A stretch of DNA of 64,000 bases, from contig NZ_VNHY01000003.1 in assembly GCF_008124865.1 (NCBI RefSeq), forward strand, positions 1 to 64,000, read 5' to 3'. This DNA is from Fodinibius salinus. GTDB taxonomy: Bacteria; Bacteroidota; Rhodothermia; Balneolales; Balneolaceae. A program made the translations under genes and the position numbers. Positions 40,434 through 49,236 of the stretch are shown piece after piece. A model generated the notes under the pieces. The model made no database searches. It had not been told where the DNA came from and saw only the letters and a list, made by a program, of their open reading frames with translations. Numbering within the stretch: position 1 is the stretch's first letter; the number at the start of each line of letters is the position of its first letter.

Positions 40434-41042
40434 ATGGCTTACGAATTACCTGATCTACCTTATGCTTACGATGCGCTGGAACCCCATATTGATGAGCGTA
40501 CGATGAAGATTCATCATACCAAACATCATCAGGGATATACCGACAAGGTAAATGCCGCACTTGAGGGACACGAGTTTGCTGATCTCCCTATTGAGAATGT
40601 GCTGCAGCGAATTACTGAAGTTCCTGAAGGAAAGCGACAGGCTGTAATCAACAATGGCGGTGGTTATGCTAATCACAAACTATTTTGGACAATTCTTTCG
40701 CCCAACGGTGGTGGAACTCCAACAGGAGATATTGCCGGAGCCATTGATGAAGAATTTGGCAGTTTCGATTCTTTTAAAGGAACATTTAATGACGCCGCTA
40801 CTGGACAGTTTGGTTCAGGATGGGGCTGGCTCTGCGTTAAGAATGATGGGAGCCTCGAAGTGCTTTCCACCGCTAACCAAAATAGTCCTTATATGAATGG
40901 GTTGACGCCTATTTTGGGTGTTGATGTTTGGGAGCACGCTTATTACTTGAATTATCAAAATGAACGTGGCAGTTATGTAGATAATTTCTGGAATCTGGTC
41001 AATTGGGATCAGGTGAATGAATATTATGCGGATGCCACCTAA
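40434..41042 (+). CDS. sod: Superoxide dismutase, Fe/Mn family
   Basis: The 202-residue enzyme has all four metal ligands: His in [12 protein letters not shown] (residue 27), His in [10 protein letters not shown], and Asp and His in [12 protein letters not shown] (near residue 165). [10 protein letters not shown] is typical. It removes superoxide in the cytoplasm. Whether iron or manganese is used cannot be read off with certainty. It has its own strong terminator; the bacilliredoxin gene downstream is another thiol/oxidant defence gene. Confidence 0.97.
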   Translation: MAYELPDLPYAYDALEPHIDERTMKIHHTKHHQGYTDKVNAALEGHEFADLPIENVLQRITEVPEGKRQAVINNGGGYANHKLFWTILSPNGGGTPTGDIAGAIDEEFGSFDSFKGTFNDAATGQFGSGWGWLCVKNDGSLEVLSTANQNSPYMNGLTPILGVDVWEHAYYLNYQNERGSYVDNFWNLVNWDQVNEYYADAT

Positions 41043-41064
41043 ACTTTGTATGTTAATTGAGTAT

Positions 41065-41102
41065 AGAAAAGCACTTCATGTAAAAATGAAGTGCTTTTCT
41101 TC
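41065..41102 (+). terminator. Terminator of sod
   Basis: AGAAAAGCACTTCAT (41065-41079) pairs with ATGAAGTGCTTTTCT (41086-41100), a 15-bp perfect stem with a T-rich 3' arm, 22 bases after the sod stop. Confidence 0.95.
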
Positions 41103-41172
41103 TTCAAACCTTTATAATTGAATGTTATATTTTACTATTTAATAACAAGCAAAATTAAAAACAATATTTCTT

Positions 41173-41619
41173 ATGCAATTTGGATTAGGTGCAGGTCCTG
41201 ATGTTTCCTGGATGCGGGAAGAGCTGACTGAGCTGGGAATTGAAGAATTAAAAACGGTCGATGACGTAGATCGTGCAATGGATGAATATGATGAAGGCAC
41301 GATGCTGATGGTTATTAACTCAGTTTGTGGATGTGCAGCTGGTAATGCGCGTCCGGGTGTTAAGCTGGCTCTTGATGATGCCGAAAACCAACCAGATCAC
41401 ATGGTGACAGTTTTTGCCGGACAGGATAAAGAAGCTACAGCTCGTGCACGCGAATATTTTAGCGAATACCCACCTTCCTCACCGGCCTTTGCTTATTTCA
41501 AAGATGGCGAAATTGAGGCTATGATTCCGCGCCATCGCATTGAGGGTCGAACTAAAGATGATATTGCAGAAGACCTAAAGATGGTATTTAAAGCTTTTAA
41601 CGGCGAAGAGGAAGAGTAA
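41173..41619 (+). CDS. BrxA/BrxB family bacilliredoxin
   Basis: The 148-residue protein carries the CGC active site (Cys52-Gly-Cys54 in NSVCGCAAGNARPG) of the YphP/YqiW family, with PSSPAFAYFKDGE near residue 100. In Firmicutes these proteins reduce bacillithiol-mixed disulfides. Members are also common in Bacteroidetes and relatives, some of which make bacillithiol. No bacillithiol synthesis gene is in the window. It follows sod with its own transcript start after the sod terminator. Confidence 0.92.
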   Translation: MQFGLGAGPDVSWMREELTELGIEELKTVDDVDRAMDEYDEGTMLMVINSVCGCAAGNARPGVKLALDDAENQPDHMVTVFAGQDKEATARAREYFSEYPPSSPAFAYFKDGEIEAMIPRHRIEGRTKDDIAEDLKMVFKAFNGEEEE

Positions 41620-41788
41620 GCGTACTTTCTGATGAGCAGGTTATATCAACCTGCCTGCGCTGAACTAATTTGAAGATAGCGTAGTTGTCAAAGAGTACTG
41701 ATTTCCGTAATCATAGCTACTTTGATATGGTGGGAACAGTTTAGATAGGCATTGGTTTATTTAAACCGAATTTTGTTTTCTTATTTTA

Positions 41789-41823
41789 TAGCCGGTGATC
41801 GTAGCTGTTCATCGGCTATTTTT
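41789..41823 (+). terminator. Terminator between bacilliredoxin and hflK
   Basis: TAGCCGGTGA (41789-41798) pairs with TCATCGGCTA (41809-41818) with one G-U pair, followed by five T residues. It lies 170 bases past the bacilliredoxin stop. A second stem GCAGGTT/AACCTGC (41636-41654) lies right after the stop codon. The remainder of this 419-base gap shows no open gene. Confidence 0.75.
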
Positions 41824-42038
41824 CAGGGATTCGGGATAACCTGAAGGATAGGTGTTTAGGTTGCATCCTAAAATAGATTTTTAAAATTATCTAATCGTCA
41901 AAATGCAACAAGCTATTACCCGTCTCGTATACTCTTTTCGAATATGAGTATAAACTGTTAATTGGCTTGTAATATCAGTATCATTCGCTTCGAAATTCAA
42001 CGAACAAAACCATCTTTTTTCATTAAGGAATAAACAAA

Positions 42039-43052
42039 ATGGCTGACAATAATTTTTCCGATATGGATATACCGCCGCAACTTAAAAAGCTGAGCAAGAA
42101 CATTCGCTATATTGTTCTTGCAGTTGTAGTGTTGGTGCTGGCGTTTTCTTCTTTTTTTACTGTTAATCCAGAAGAAGTGGGTGTAATAACACGATTTGGA
42201 GAATTTACCCGTACGGCACAACCCGGCTTAAATTTTAAACTGCCATTTTTAGAAGGTGTACAGCTTGTGCCCGTAGAAAGACAGCTTAAGCATGAATTTG
42301 GTTATCGTACCGTTAGTGCAGGCGTTAATACTAGCTATGCCAAGAAACCATATACAAACGAGTCTTTGATGTTAACTGGTGATCTAAACTTGGCAGATGT
42401 GGAATGGGTAGTGCAATACCGGGTGCAAGATCCCTATAACTTTTTGTTTAAGATTCGTGAGCCGGAGCAAACATTACGCGATGTATCAGAAGCAGCCATG
42501 CGCCAGATTGTAGGTGATAGAACGGTAAATGAGGTTCTTACCGTGGGACGTGCTGAAGTAGCTGCTAAGGCGAAGGAGCTTATCCAGAAGCTTTGTGATG
42601 AGTATGAATCGGGGTTACGTATTGAGCAGATTGTCTTGCAGGATATCAATCCGCCTGATCCCGTAAAGCCGGCTTTTAATGCTGTAAATGAAGCCCAACA
42701 GAAAAAAGAAACGCTGATAAATCAGGCAAAATCAGAATACAACAAGGTAATCCCCAAAGCTCGTGGCCAAGCAGAAGAGACGATCCAAAAGGCCAAAGGG
42801 TATGCAGTAAATCGGACTAACAGAGCCGAGGGTGAGGCCTCACGCTTTAATCAGCTTTATCGCGAATATAGAAAAGCACCCGAAGTAACCAAGCGGCGGC
42901 TTTATCTTGAAACTATTGAAAAAATTCTACCCCAAATCGGTAATAAGATTGTGACCGACCAGAATGGGAATAATGTACTTCCGCTGTTGCAAATGCAGAT
43001 GGATGGGGTAAAACTTAATCAGCCAAATTCAAAAGCTAACGGAGAGAATTAA
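42039..43052 (+). CDS. hflK: FtsH protease modulator HflK
   Basis: The 337-residue SPFH/band-7 protein has a membrane anchor (residues 24-45, IRYIVLAVVVLVLAFSSFF), then the HflK motif TVNPEEVGVITRFGEFTRTAQPGLNFKLPF. A long helical stretch (about 210-280) is predicted to form the coiled-coil cage. HflK and HflC surround FtsH hexamers and limit its access to membrane substrates. hflC starts six bases downstream. ftsH is not in the window. Confidence 0.95.
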   Translation: MADNNFSDMDIPPQLKKLSKNIRYIVLAVVVLVLAFSSFFTVNPEEVGVITRFGEFTRTAQPGLNFKLPFLEGVQLVPVERQLKHEFGYRTVSAGVNTSYAKKPYTNESLMLTGDLNLADVEWVVQYRVQDPYNFLFKIREPEQTLRDVSEAAMRQIVGDRTVNEVLTVGRAEVAAKAKELIQKLCDEYESGLRIEQIVLQDINPPDPVKPAFNAVNEAQQKKETLINQAKSEYNKVIPKARGQAEETIQKAKGYAVNRTNRAEGEASRFNQLYREYRKAPEVTKRRLYLETIEKILPQIGNKIVTDQNGNNVLPLLQMQMDGVKLNQPNSKANGEN

Positions 43053-43058
43053 ATAGCT

Positions 43059-44006
43059 ATGAAGAATATTAAAAGTATTTCGATTATTATTGTTCTGGGT
43101 GCTTTCATTCTTGTGGGCCTGGATGGAATGTATATTATAGATGAAACAGAGCAGGTTATTATCACACAGTTTGGTGATCCGGTAGGCGGAGCAGTCACTG
43201 AGCCCGGGTTGAAGTTTAAAATCCCATTTGTACAAAAAGCTCATTATTTTGATGAACGATACCTGGAATGGGACGGTGATCGTAACCAAGTACCTACACG
43301 CGACAAAAAGTTTATTTTTGTGGATACCTATGCCCGCTGGGAAATTACCAATCCACTGCAGTTCTTTAAGCGTCTTCGCGATGAGCGAGGTGCTCAGTCT
43401 CGGCTGGATGATATCCTGGACGGAGAGACACGAAATGCGATCGCCTCACGCGATCTGGTAGAAGTAGTGCGTTCGACCAATCGTGATCCAAAATCAACTG
43501 CAACAGTTATTGATGTGGTGCAAGATTCACTGGCTGATATTGCTGTAGGTCGTGACTCCATTCAAACTAAAATACAGCAGCTTGCTAATAAACGAGCCGA
43601 AGAGCTTGGTATTAACATTCTCGATTTTCGCTTTAAGCGTATTAATTACGTTGAAGATGTACGCAAAACGGTATATGACCGCATGATTAGTGAACGTAAC
43701 CGCATTGCTGATAAGTTCCGATCAGAGGGACAGGGTGAAGCGGCGCGCATTAACGGTGAAAAAGAGCGCGAGCTAAACTCCATACAGTCAAACGCATTCC
43801 GTCGGGCCGAAGAAATTCGCGGTGAAGCGGATGCACGGGCAACAGCCATTTATGCGAATGCTTACGACCAGTCTGCTGAGGCACGCAAGCTATATGACTT
43901 TACCCGAACTATGGAATCGTATAACAAAGCATTTGATAAACAAACTTCGATTATTCTTTCCACCAACAGCGATTTCTATAAGTTCTTGAATGACATTCAG
44001 GAATAA
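43059..44006 (+). CDS. hflC: FtsH protease modulator HflC
   Basis: This 315-residue band-7 protein has an N-terminal membrane helix (residues 5-25), then DETEQVIITQFGDPVGGAVTEPGLKFKIPFVQ. The rest follows the HflC pattern (RNAIASRDLVEVV; MISERNRIADKFRSEGQGEAARINGE). It assembles with HflK, whose gene ends six bases upstream. A hairpin with a 16-bp imperfect stem lies just after the stop. Confidence 0.95.
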   Translation: MKNIKSISIIIVLGAFILVGLDGMYIIDETEQVIITQFGDPVGGAVTEPGLKFKIPFVQKAHYFDERYLEWDGDRNQVPTRDKKFIFVDTYARWEITNPLQFFKRLRDERGAQSRLDDILDGETRNAIASRDLVEVVRSTNRDPKSTATVIDVVQDSLADIAVGRDSIQTKIQQLANKRAEELGINILDFRFKRINYVEDVRKTVYDRMISERNRIADKFRSEGQGEAARINGEKERELNSIQSNAFRRAEEIRGEADARATAIYANAYDQSAEARKLYDFTRTMESYNKAFDKQTSIILSTNSDFYKFLNDIQE

Positions 44007-44016
44007 ATAATCAATA

Positions 44017-44058
44017 AAGGCTGCTTCAATAGGCATTTTTGCTTATTGGAGCAGCCTT
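44017..44058 (+). terminator. Hairpin after hflC
   Basis: AAGGCTGCTTCAATA (from 44017) pairs with TATTGGAGCAGCCTT (to 44058) with one G-U pair. The loop contains TTTTT. No T tract follows, so termination may be weak; it separates hflC from the convergent ABC1 kinase gene. Confidence 0.6.
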
Positions 44059-44088
44059 GAGAATTATTGAAGAGATTACCAGTTTCTG

Positions 44089-45411
44089 TCAGGCTTCATC
44101 CTGCATGTTGTCTAACACTGTTTGCGTAATCACCTTACTGCGCTTGGTATCGATTGTAGCCTTTAGTTTCATGAGGATGCTGTAAAGTCCAATGTGTACC
44201 TTAGTGCTGTAGATAAAGTTTTTGTCGCCGCGTGGCTCGTTCATCATCGGCATTTTCTTGGCATAATGGTTGATTCGCTTTTTGAATTCAGGGTCACTGA
44301 AATCAAATTGATCCCCCATATACGGCTGGGCATATGTGTCTCCGTAGCCTTTACAGAATTGAAAGAATTTTTCTTCTTTTTCGGGATTCGGCGGATTTTC
44401 TTTGATAATATCCAGCCGCTTATATAAATCGCGAATTTGTTGTTCATCTTGCTCAAGGTGAGTGGGTAACAGCTGCATATAATTTTGGGTAAATTCTTCA
44501 GAGAATTTCTTAACGCATCCAAAATCAACAACGCCCAGCTTACCGTCATTGCGAAAAAAGAAGTTGCCCGGATGGGTATCGGCATGGATAAAATTGCGTT
44601 GTTCTACCTGATCGTGGAAGAAATCCCAGAGCAATTGTCCAAAGTAATTGCGTTCTTCTTGGCTGGGGTCGGTAGCGAGGTACTCTTTAAGATGATGCCC
44701 CTCAACAAAGGACATTGTAAGTACTTTTTGGGAAGATAACTCTTCGATGTATTTTGGTGTAGCAACCTCCTTACCGTCAAATCGATCATGAAAATAGTTA
44801 AGGTACTGCGCCTCTTGTTGGTAGTCGGTTTCTTCTATCAGCGTTGATTCAACCTCATCAAAATATTCGTCGAGGTTTGCACCGCCGTTTACAAGGCGTC
44901 TCATCAACGTTTTAGCCATCGTCATATCTGAGGATATAGTGTTTCGCACATTGGGATATTGAATTTTAACAGCCACTTTTTGCCCATTTTTTAACCGCGC
45001 TTGATGTACCTGTCCGATAGATGCTGCAGCGAAAGCTTCAGAGTTAAATTCAGCGAATAATCTTTCTGGATAATCCCCAAGCTCCCGCTTAATGATTGAT
45101 CGGGCCAGTGCCTTGTTAATAGGTGGTACGCTGTATTGAGCTTCGGTCATCACTTCTGCAAACTCTTCGGGTAGCATACCCTCATCCATACTCAGTGATT
45201 GTGCTATTTTCAGTGCGGTACCTCGGAGTTTAGAAAACTCGTTGAATACCTGTCGAGCATTGTTGGTATGAAACTGTTGACCTTCTTCGGTCTCTTTGTT
45301 GCCTACGGATTTTTTGAGATACCGTTTAGCATAGTTGGTACCTACTTTAAGTCCCGTTTTAGCAAATATTTTGCCGCGCTCAAGTTTAGAAGATGGAAAA
45401 TCGTTACCCAT
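44089..45411 (-). CDS. ABC1/AarF/UbiB-family atypical kinase
   Basis: A 440-residue protein with the family's N-terminal helix motif KLRGTALKIAQSLS (KxGQ-like), the Ala-rich loop FAAASIGQVHQARL, Lys in VAVKIQYPNV, and catalytic-loop residues FIHADTHPGNFFF followed by LGVVDFGCVKKF. Family members are ATPases or kinases linked to quinone synthesis or lipid homeostasis. It is the last gene of a tight three-gene operon with a TetR regulator (3-base gap) and a UmuD-like protein. Confidence 0.9.
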   Translation of the reverse strand: MGNDFPSSKLERGKIFAKTGLKVGTNYAKRYLKKSVGNKETEEGQQFHTNNARQVFNEFSKLRGTALKIAQSLSMDEGMLPEEFAEVMTEAQYSVPPINKALARSIIKRELGDYPERLFAEFNSEAFAAASIGQVHQARLKNGQKVAVKIQYPNVRNTISSDMTMAKTLMRRLVNGGANLDEYFDEVESTLIEETDYQQEAQYLNYFHDRFDGKEVATPKYIEELSSQKVLTMSFVEGHHLKEYLATDPSQEERNYFGQLLWDFFHDQVEQRNFIHADTHPGNFFFRNDGKLGVVDFGCVKKFSEEFTQNYMQLLPTHLEQDEQQIRDLYKRLDIIKENPPNPEKEEKFFQFCKGYGDTYAQPYMGDQFDFSDPEFKKRINHYAKKMPMMNEPRGDKNFIYSTKVHIGLYSILMKLKATIDTKRSKVITQTVLDNMQDEA

Positions 45412-45414
45412 GGC

Positions 45415-46113
45415 TTATCGAATTTCAATTTTTGAACAAATCTGTTTAAGAAATGGAATATTTTGGAAAAAGGATTCCCTGTTAGCGTTAAAAAATTTGA
45501 GTAGGTCTGCCCCCTTATCCAAGACGGTGTTATAAAATAGCTCTTGCAAGAAAGCAGTTAATTTATCGGTAAGCTGCATTGTCAACTCACGGTTATCGCT
45601 GTCATCGTGCAGCCAAAAGCGAACTAACTCTAAAAATTGCCGTCGTAAAAAACTATAGGAACAGTCGTTTAATGCCACTGATGAACTGATAGATAGTTGC
45701 GAATCGTTCTCCAAGAATTGTTTAAGCAAACGTTCTACCTCACGTTCAAAATCCGTTTTGGTACAGCTGTTGACGATTAGCTTATCAAAGGTATCTTCTA
45801 CAAACTCTTCTTGCTCTGCCAGCATATCGAAGAGCGTGAAGGCAAAATTCGAAAATTTTTCGCTAAGCGTGTATGAATTAAACCCTTCAATCTCACTTAC
45901 CATCGATTCATAACGGATGATCAGTGATGCATAATAAAAGCGCAGAATGGAAACTTTATTTGGGAAATAGTTGAAGATCTCGGCCGGATCCATCTCCAGT
46001 GCAGCCGCAACATCTCTGATATAAAATTGCCCATTACCTTGCGAATACAGATGGGCAGCTGCTTCGGCAATATTATATTTAGTTTTAAATGTTTCCGGAT
46101 CAAATGATGCCAT
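45415..46113 (-). CDS. TetR family transcriptional regulator
   Basis: The 232-residue protein has an N-terminal helix-turn-helix of TetR type (about residues 14-60): IAEAAAHLYSQ, FYIRDVAAALEMDPAEIFNYFPNKVSIL. The C-terminal helical domain is of unknown ligand specificity. It is three bases upstream of the ABC1 kinase gene and 13 bases downstream of the UmuD-like gene. It probably controls this operon, perhaps in response to a lipid or quinone-type molecule; that is inferred from context only. Confidence 0.85.
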   Translation of the reverse strand: MASFDPETFKTKYNIAEAAAHLYSQGNGQFYIRDVAAALEMDPAEIFNYFPNKVSILRFYYASLIIRYESMVSEIEGFNSYTLSEKFSNFAFTLFDMLAEQEEFVEDTFDKLIVNSCTKTDFEREVERLLKQFLENDSQLSISSSVALNDCSYSFLRRQFLELVRFWLHDDSDNRELTMQLTDKLTAFLQELFYNTVLDKGADLLKFFNANRESFFQNIPFLKQICSKIEIR

Positions 46114-46126
46114 GAGTTTTTACTTT

Positions 46127-46564
46127 TTAGCTGTGTTCGTGAATGCTATGAGAAACGACACCCCATATTTTAAAATCGAGTGCTTCAGTAATTTCTGTTT
46201 GCTCTTTAAGATCTTTCCCTTTGGCTAAATACGTTGTTCCATTTGTTTTGATCAATTTTCGCACAACTATTTCGCCCTCCAGTATGGCCGTAATCAAACA
46301 GTTGGCCGTTGGTTTAAGGGAACGGTCTATCACGAGAATATCCTTTGAATAAATGCCAATATCGTTCAATCCGTTTCCTTTTACCCGCATAAAAAATGTG
46401 GCAGCCGGATGCCTGATAATATAATCATCCAGCGAAAGACGCCGTTCATAGTGGTCTTGAGCCGGAGAGGGGAATCCGGTTTCTCTTCGAAAGCGATTGG
46501 GATCATTTTCATTGTTCCGATCGATGTTGCCTGAATAAATATCGGTTATGCTAAAATTTTCCAT
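46127..46564 (-). CDS. UmuD/S24-like protein lacking the catalytic dyad
   Basis: From ATG 46564 the protein is 145 residues (an in-frame TTG at 46600 would add 12). It aligns along its length with UmuD: GFPSPAQDHYERRLSLDD, IIRHPAATFFMRVKGNG, DILVIDRSLKPT and GEIVVRKL. All key sites differ: the cleavage-site Cys24 is Thr29, the nucleophile Ser60 is Gly65, and the general base Lys97 is Arg102. The fold is probably kept but self-cleavage should be lost. No umuC is nearby. It leads the operon with TetR and ABC1 kinase genes, 13 bases before TetR. Confidence 0.82.
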   Translation of the reverse strand: MENFSITDIYSGNIDRNNENDPNRFRRETGFPSPAQDHYERRLSLDDYIIRHPAATFFMRVKGNGLNDIGIYSKDILVIDRSLKPTANCLITAILEGEIVVRKLIKTNGTTYLAKGKDLKEQTEITEALDFKIWGVVSHSIHEHS

Positions 46565-46675
46565 CGCATTATGTTTTGCTGAATTCTGTAATTTAAACAA
46601 TCTTTAGTGGTGATTAAGTCCCTGATTAGGGGGAACAATACGGAATGTATCTAAAACCACTGAAACCATACTGTC

Positions 46676-47122
46676 ATGGATGTATTAATTTTTTCGGGAT
46701 TTGTGCTGCTCGGTTTTGCCGGAATGGAAATAGTCTCGTATTTAGTGCATCGGTTTTTGTTTCATGGACTACTATGGAAAATCCATCGTTCGCACCACGA
46801 GTCGCATCACGGTTGGTTTGAGCCCAATGATTTGTTTTCAATCTTTTTTGGGGGTGTATCCATTCTGCTTATATATATGGGAATTGAGACCCCTGTCGAA
46901 TCAGTGAGTTTTGCTATAGGTATGGGCATTGCCGTTTATGGCATACTCTACTTTGTAATCCACGATCTTTTTGCACATAAGCGATTTATGCCTTTTAAAA
47001 GTGACAGCAAGATTATGCGCCTCATTCGCCACGCCCATCAGCGACATCACCAGTCTGTTGATAAAGAAGGGCAAGAACCATACGGCTTATTCCTGTTCCC
47101 CTATGATAAATACAAGAAGTAG
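46676..47122 (+). CDS. crtZ: Beta-carotene hydroxylase-like (CrtZ/fatty acid hydroxylase superfamily)
   Basis: The 148-residue protein has about four membrane helices and the histidine clusters of the di-iron hydroxylase family: HRFLFHG, HRSHHESHHG, HDLFAHKR and HAHQRHH. Length and spacing match bacterial CrtZ, which adds hydroxyl groups to beta-ionone rings to give zeaxanthin. It stands alone, divergent from the UmuD-like gene. The only other carotenoid gene here is crtI at 22.8 kb. Confidence 0.9.
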   Translation: MDVLIFSGFVLLGFAGMEIVSYLVHRFLFHGLLWKIHRSHHESHHGWFEPNDLFSIFFGGVSILLIYMGIETPVESVSFAIGMGIAVYGILYFVIHDLFAHKRFMPFKSDSKIMRLIRHAHQRHHQSVDKEGQEPYGLFLFPYDKYKK

Positions 47123-47247
47123 CTTATTGGATGTCATTATGGCGAGTAAGCTCTAATTAGCCTTGGAAGGAGGGTTATAAGTCCCCTTAATGTGATAGAG
47201 CAATAAATTTTTTAAAAAAAGAATAAACAATTGAACCTGTAAACGCT

Positions 47248-47826
47248 TTAATTACTCGCTTTTTGCAATGCCTCCAACGTTTGTTTAGCCTGCCAATGAT
47301 GCCTCCGTTGGTGTATGTCAATGACAGCAAAACATTCCGAAAGGGTCATTGAGAGGAATGAAAAAACCGGATGGGCTACGCGTGTTGCGTTTAGATGTAA
47401 GTTATTTTTTTCTGCTTTGTTAAGCTGAGTAATAAACCGATTTTGCAGTTCAAGGTATTCGTCAAGCAGTTTTTGCTGGTTATAATTGGAAACAGGATCA
47501 GGTTCCATCGGTTTCAAGGTAGGAATCTTGATTTTATAGGGAGGGGCAAAGAACGAAAGAACCTGTTGGACGATCCAGCGTGGTTTGAAGGGACGTTGTA
47601 AATTATCGGTTGTAGCAGTGGCGTTAGCAATACCGGCTGACAAATTATAAAGATACAAATTCCCAAACTGTATCAGATGGTTGTAGCATTCAGCTGCGCT
47701 CCATTTGCCTTTGGCAGGCGGCTGCAAGAATAAGTCCTCATCTACTGATAAAATAAATGATTTGGCACTCCGCTGGGCTTCCTCGAACTGCTGGACATAC
47801 CATTTATAACTGTATTGTTTGGTCAT
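47248..47826 (-). CDS. DinB-like four-helix bundle protein
   Basis: A 192-residue helical protein. Putative metal-ligand His residues of the DinB/YfiT fold are seen in ECYNHLIQF (about residue 50) and DIHQRRHHWQ (about 172-178), with GKWSAAEC before the first. The DinB superfamily (not DNA polymerase IV) includes thiol-dependent transferases and many unknown proteins. It lies 10 bases downstream of the NagZ-like gene on the same strand. Confidence 0.8.
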   Translation of the reverse strand: MTKQYSYKWYVQQFEEAQRSAKSFILSVDEDLFLQPPAKGKWSAAECYNHLIQFGNLYLYNLSAGIANATATTDNLQRPFKPRWIVQQVLSFFAPPYKIKIPTLKPMEPDPVSNYNQQKLLDEYLELQNRFITQLNKAEKNNLHLNATRVAHPVFSFLSMTLSECFAVIDIHQRRHHWQAKQTLEALQKASN

Positions 47827-47836
47827 AAGTCCTTAT

Positions 47837-48952
47837 TTATTGAATCTTGTTTTTCAGCTTCATGATGCGTTGGTACGATTTGTCAATTCGCTTTTCAGAG
47901 ATTACCCCCTCATCAATGAGTTGTTTAATAATACGGTGGGCTTTGGGGACGATTTCAGGATCATAAATGGAATTATTGCTAAAAACAAGCATATCAACGC
48001 CGGCTTGCAGCGTTTGTTTGATTGTTGTCTTAAGGCCGTATTCTTTGCGGATAGCGCCCATCATCAGATCATCGGAGATTACCACCTTATTAAAGCCGAG
48101 ACTATCCCGAAGAACGCCACTGACGGTTGGTTTAGATAGCGTAGCCGGATAAGAAGAATCAATTTGAGCATTAAAAATATGAGCAGTCATTACGGCATCC
48201 ACGAGATTTGAATCAATAAGCTGCCGGTAGGGGATAAGTTCTTTGTCGGACCAGGTATCGCTGACATCTACCACCCCCAAGTGAGAATCTTTTTTAGAAC
48301 TGCCGTGGCCGGGAAAATGCTTTAAGGCTGTTAAAATATCGTAGTTGTGCATAGTGTTAATAAAGATACGCGCATGTTTTGTGACAATATCCGGATTTTT
48401 TGAAAAGCTGCGCTCTAAATTTCCTATCACAGGATTCTGGGGATTTGTGTTGAGATCAACAACCGGTGCAAAATTCATGTTTATATCCATATCAGATAGC
48501 GTTAGGGCAATTTGACGAGCATAGTGACGAGTACTGTCAGCATTATCAATGTCCCCGAGGTATTGGGCCGATACCGTTTTGGGGAATCCATACTTTTGTT
48601 TTAGACGCACCACCTTGCCGCCTTCTTGATCTATACTGACCAGCAGTGGACGATCAGCCAACTTTTTTACATTCCCGACCAGGGATTTCAATTGTTCGGG
48701 GGATGTAATATTTCGAACCGAGGTGTCAGCAGGAACATCATAATCAAAAAGTACAACACCGCCTAAATGATATTGTTTGATATCGCGCACAATGTGATTT
48801 GTATCGGCAATAGCTGTGCCTCGAAAACCGGCCGTGATCATTTGGCCGACCTTAACATCCAGCGACACCTTTGAGGCATCGGGTTGGTTGCAAGAAATGA
48901 GAGTTATAAACATAAATAAGGCGGTAATAAAGCGAATGATATAGGTAAACAT
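47837..48952 (-). CDS. nagZ: Glycoside hydrolase family 3 beta-N-acetylhexosaminidase (NagZ-like lipoprotein)
   Basis: The 371-residue protein starts with a lipoprotein signal (LFMFITLISC, about residues 12-21). The NagZ motif KHFPGHGSSKKDSHLGVVDV (about 200-220) provides the catalytic His and Asp loop, and VISDDLMMGAI (about 295) contains the nucleophile Asp. It would release N-acetylglucosamine from muropeptides or glycans. Unlike cytoplasmic E. coli NagZ it should be in the envelope. Confidence 0.92.
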   Translation of the reverse strand: MFTYIIRFITALFMFITLISCNQPDASKVSLDVKVGQMITAGFRGTAIADTNHIVRDIKQYHLGGVVLFDYDVPADTSVRNITSPEQLKSLVGNVKKLADRPLLVSIDQEGGKVVRLKQKYGFPKTVSAQYLGDIDNADSTRHYARQIALTLSDMDINMNFAPVVDLNTNPQNPVIGNLERSFSKNPDIVTKHARIFINTMHNYDILTALKHFPGHGSSKKDSHLGVVDVSDTWSDKELIPYRQLIDSNLVDAVMTAHIFNAQIDSSYPATLSKPTVSGVLRDSLGFNKVVISDDLMMGAIRKEYGLKTTIKQTLQAGVDMLVFSNNSIYDPEIVPKAHRIIKQLIDEGVISEKRIDKSYQRIMKLKNKIQ

Positions 48953-49087
48953 TACAGATTGTTAATTGAAGATTAGTGGTGCCAATTTCGGGAACCAGTA
49001 CATAAATTAAAAAATGTTAATTTATAAAAGTATTGCTTTAAAGCCTGTAAATGTCACATATTGGGTTAATTGTACAATAACCTAAAG

Positions 49088-49125
49088 TTTTTTTGTAACA
49101 AATGGCCTGTGAGATCATCCTGTAA
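49088..49125 (+). promoter_or_regulatory. ECF-type promoter candidate for the TPR membrane protein
   Basis: The sequence has a T run, GTAACA (49095-49100), 16 bases, then ATCCTGTAA (49117-49125), 111 bases before the gene. The same two blocks at the same 16-base spacing, and also the central AATGSCCTGT, recur on the minus strand at 53974-54011. The GTAACA/16-nt/second-block layout is that of ECF sigma promoters. The sigma factor at 54291 is the natural candidate; this is inferred. Confidence 0.65.
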
Positions 49126-49236
49126 ATAGAAAGAGGAATAGTTGTTGGCAAGATTCTTATTTAAGTTGCGGTATCAACGAAGGCTTAAATATCTTGTCTG
49201 ATTGACCAATGATAGTAAATAAAAAAATGCACCATA

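Noticed and set aside
46565-46675. LexA box before the UmuD-like gene
   Set aside because: Neither CTGT-N8-ACAG nor GAAC-N4-GTTC is present; CTGTAATTTAAACAAT is only a partial match.
47248-47826. DinB as DNA polymerase IV
   Set aside because: The protein belongs to the DinB/YfiT four-helix-bundle superfamily; no polymerase palm motifs are present.
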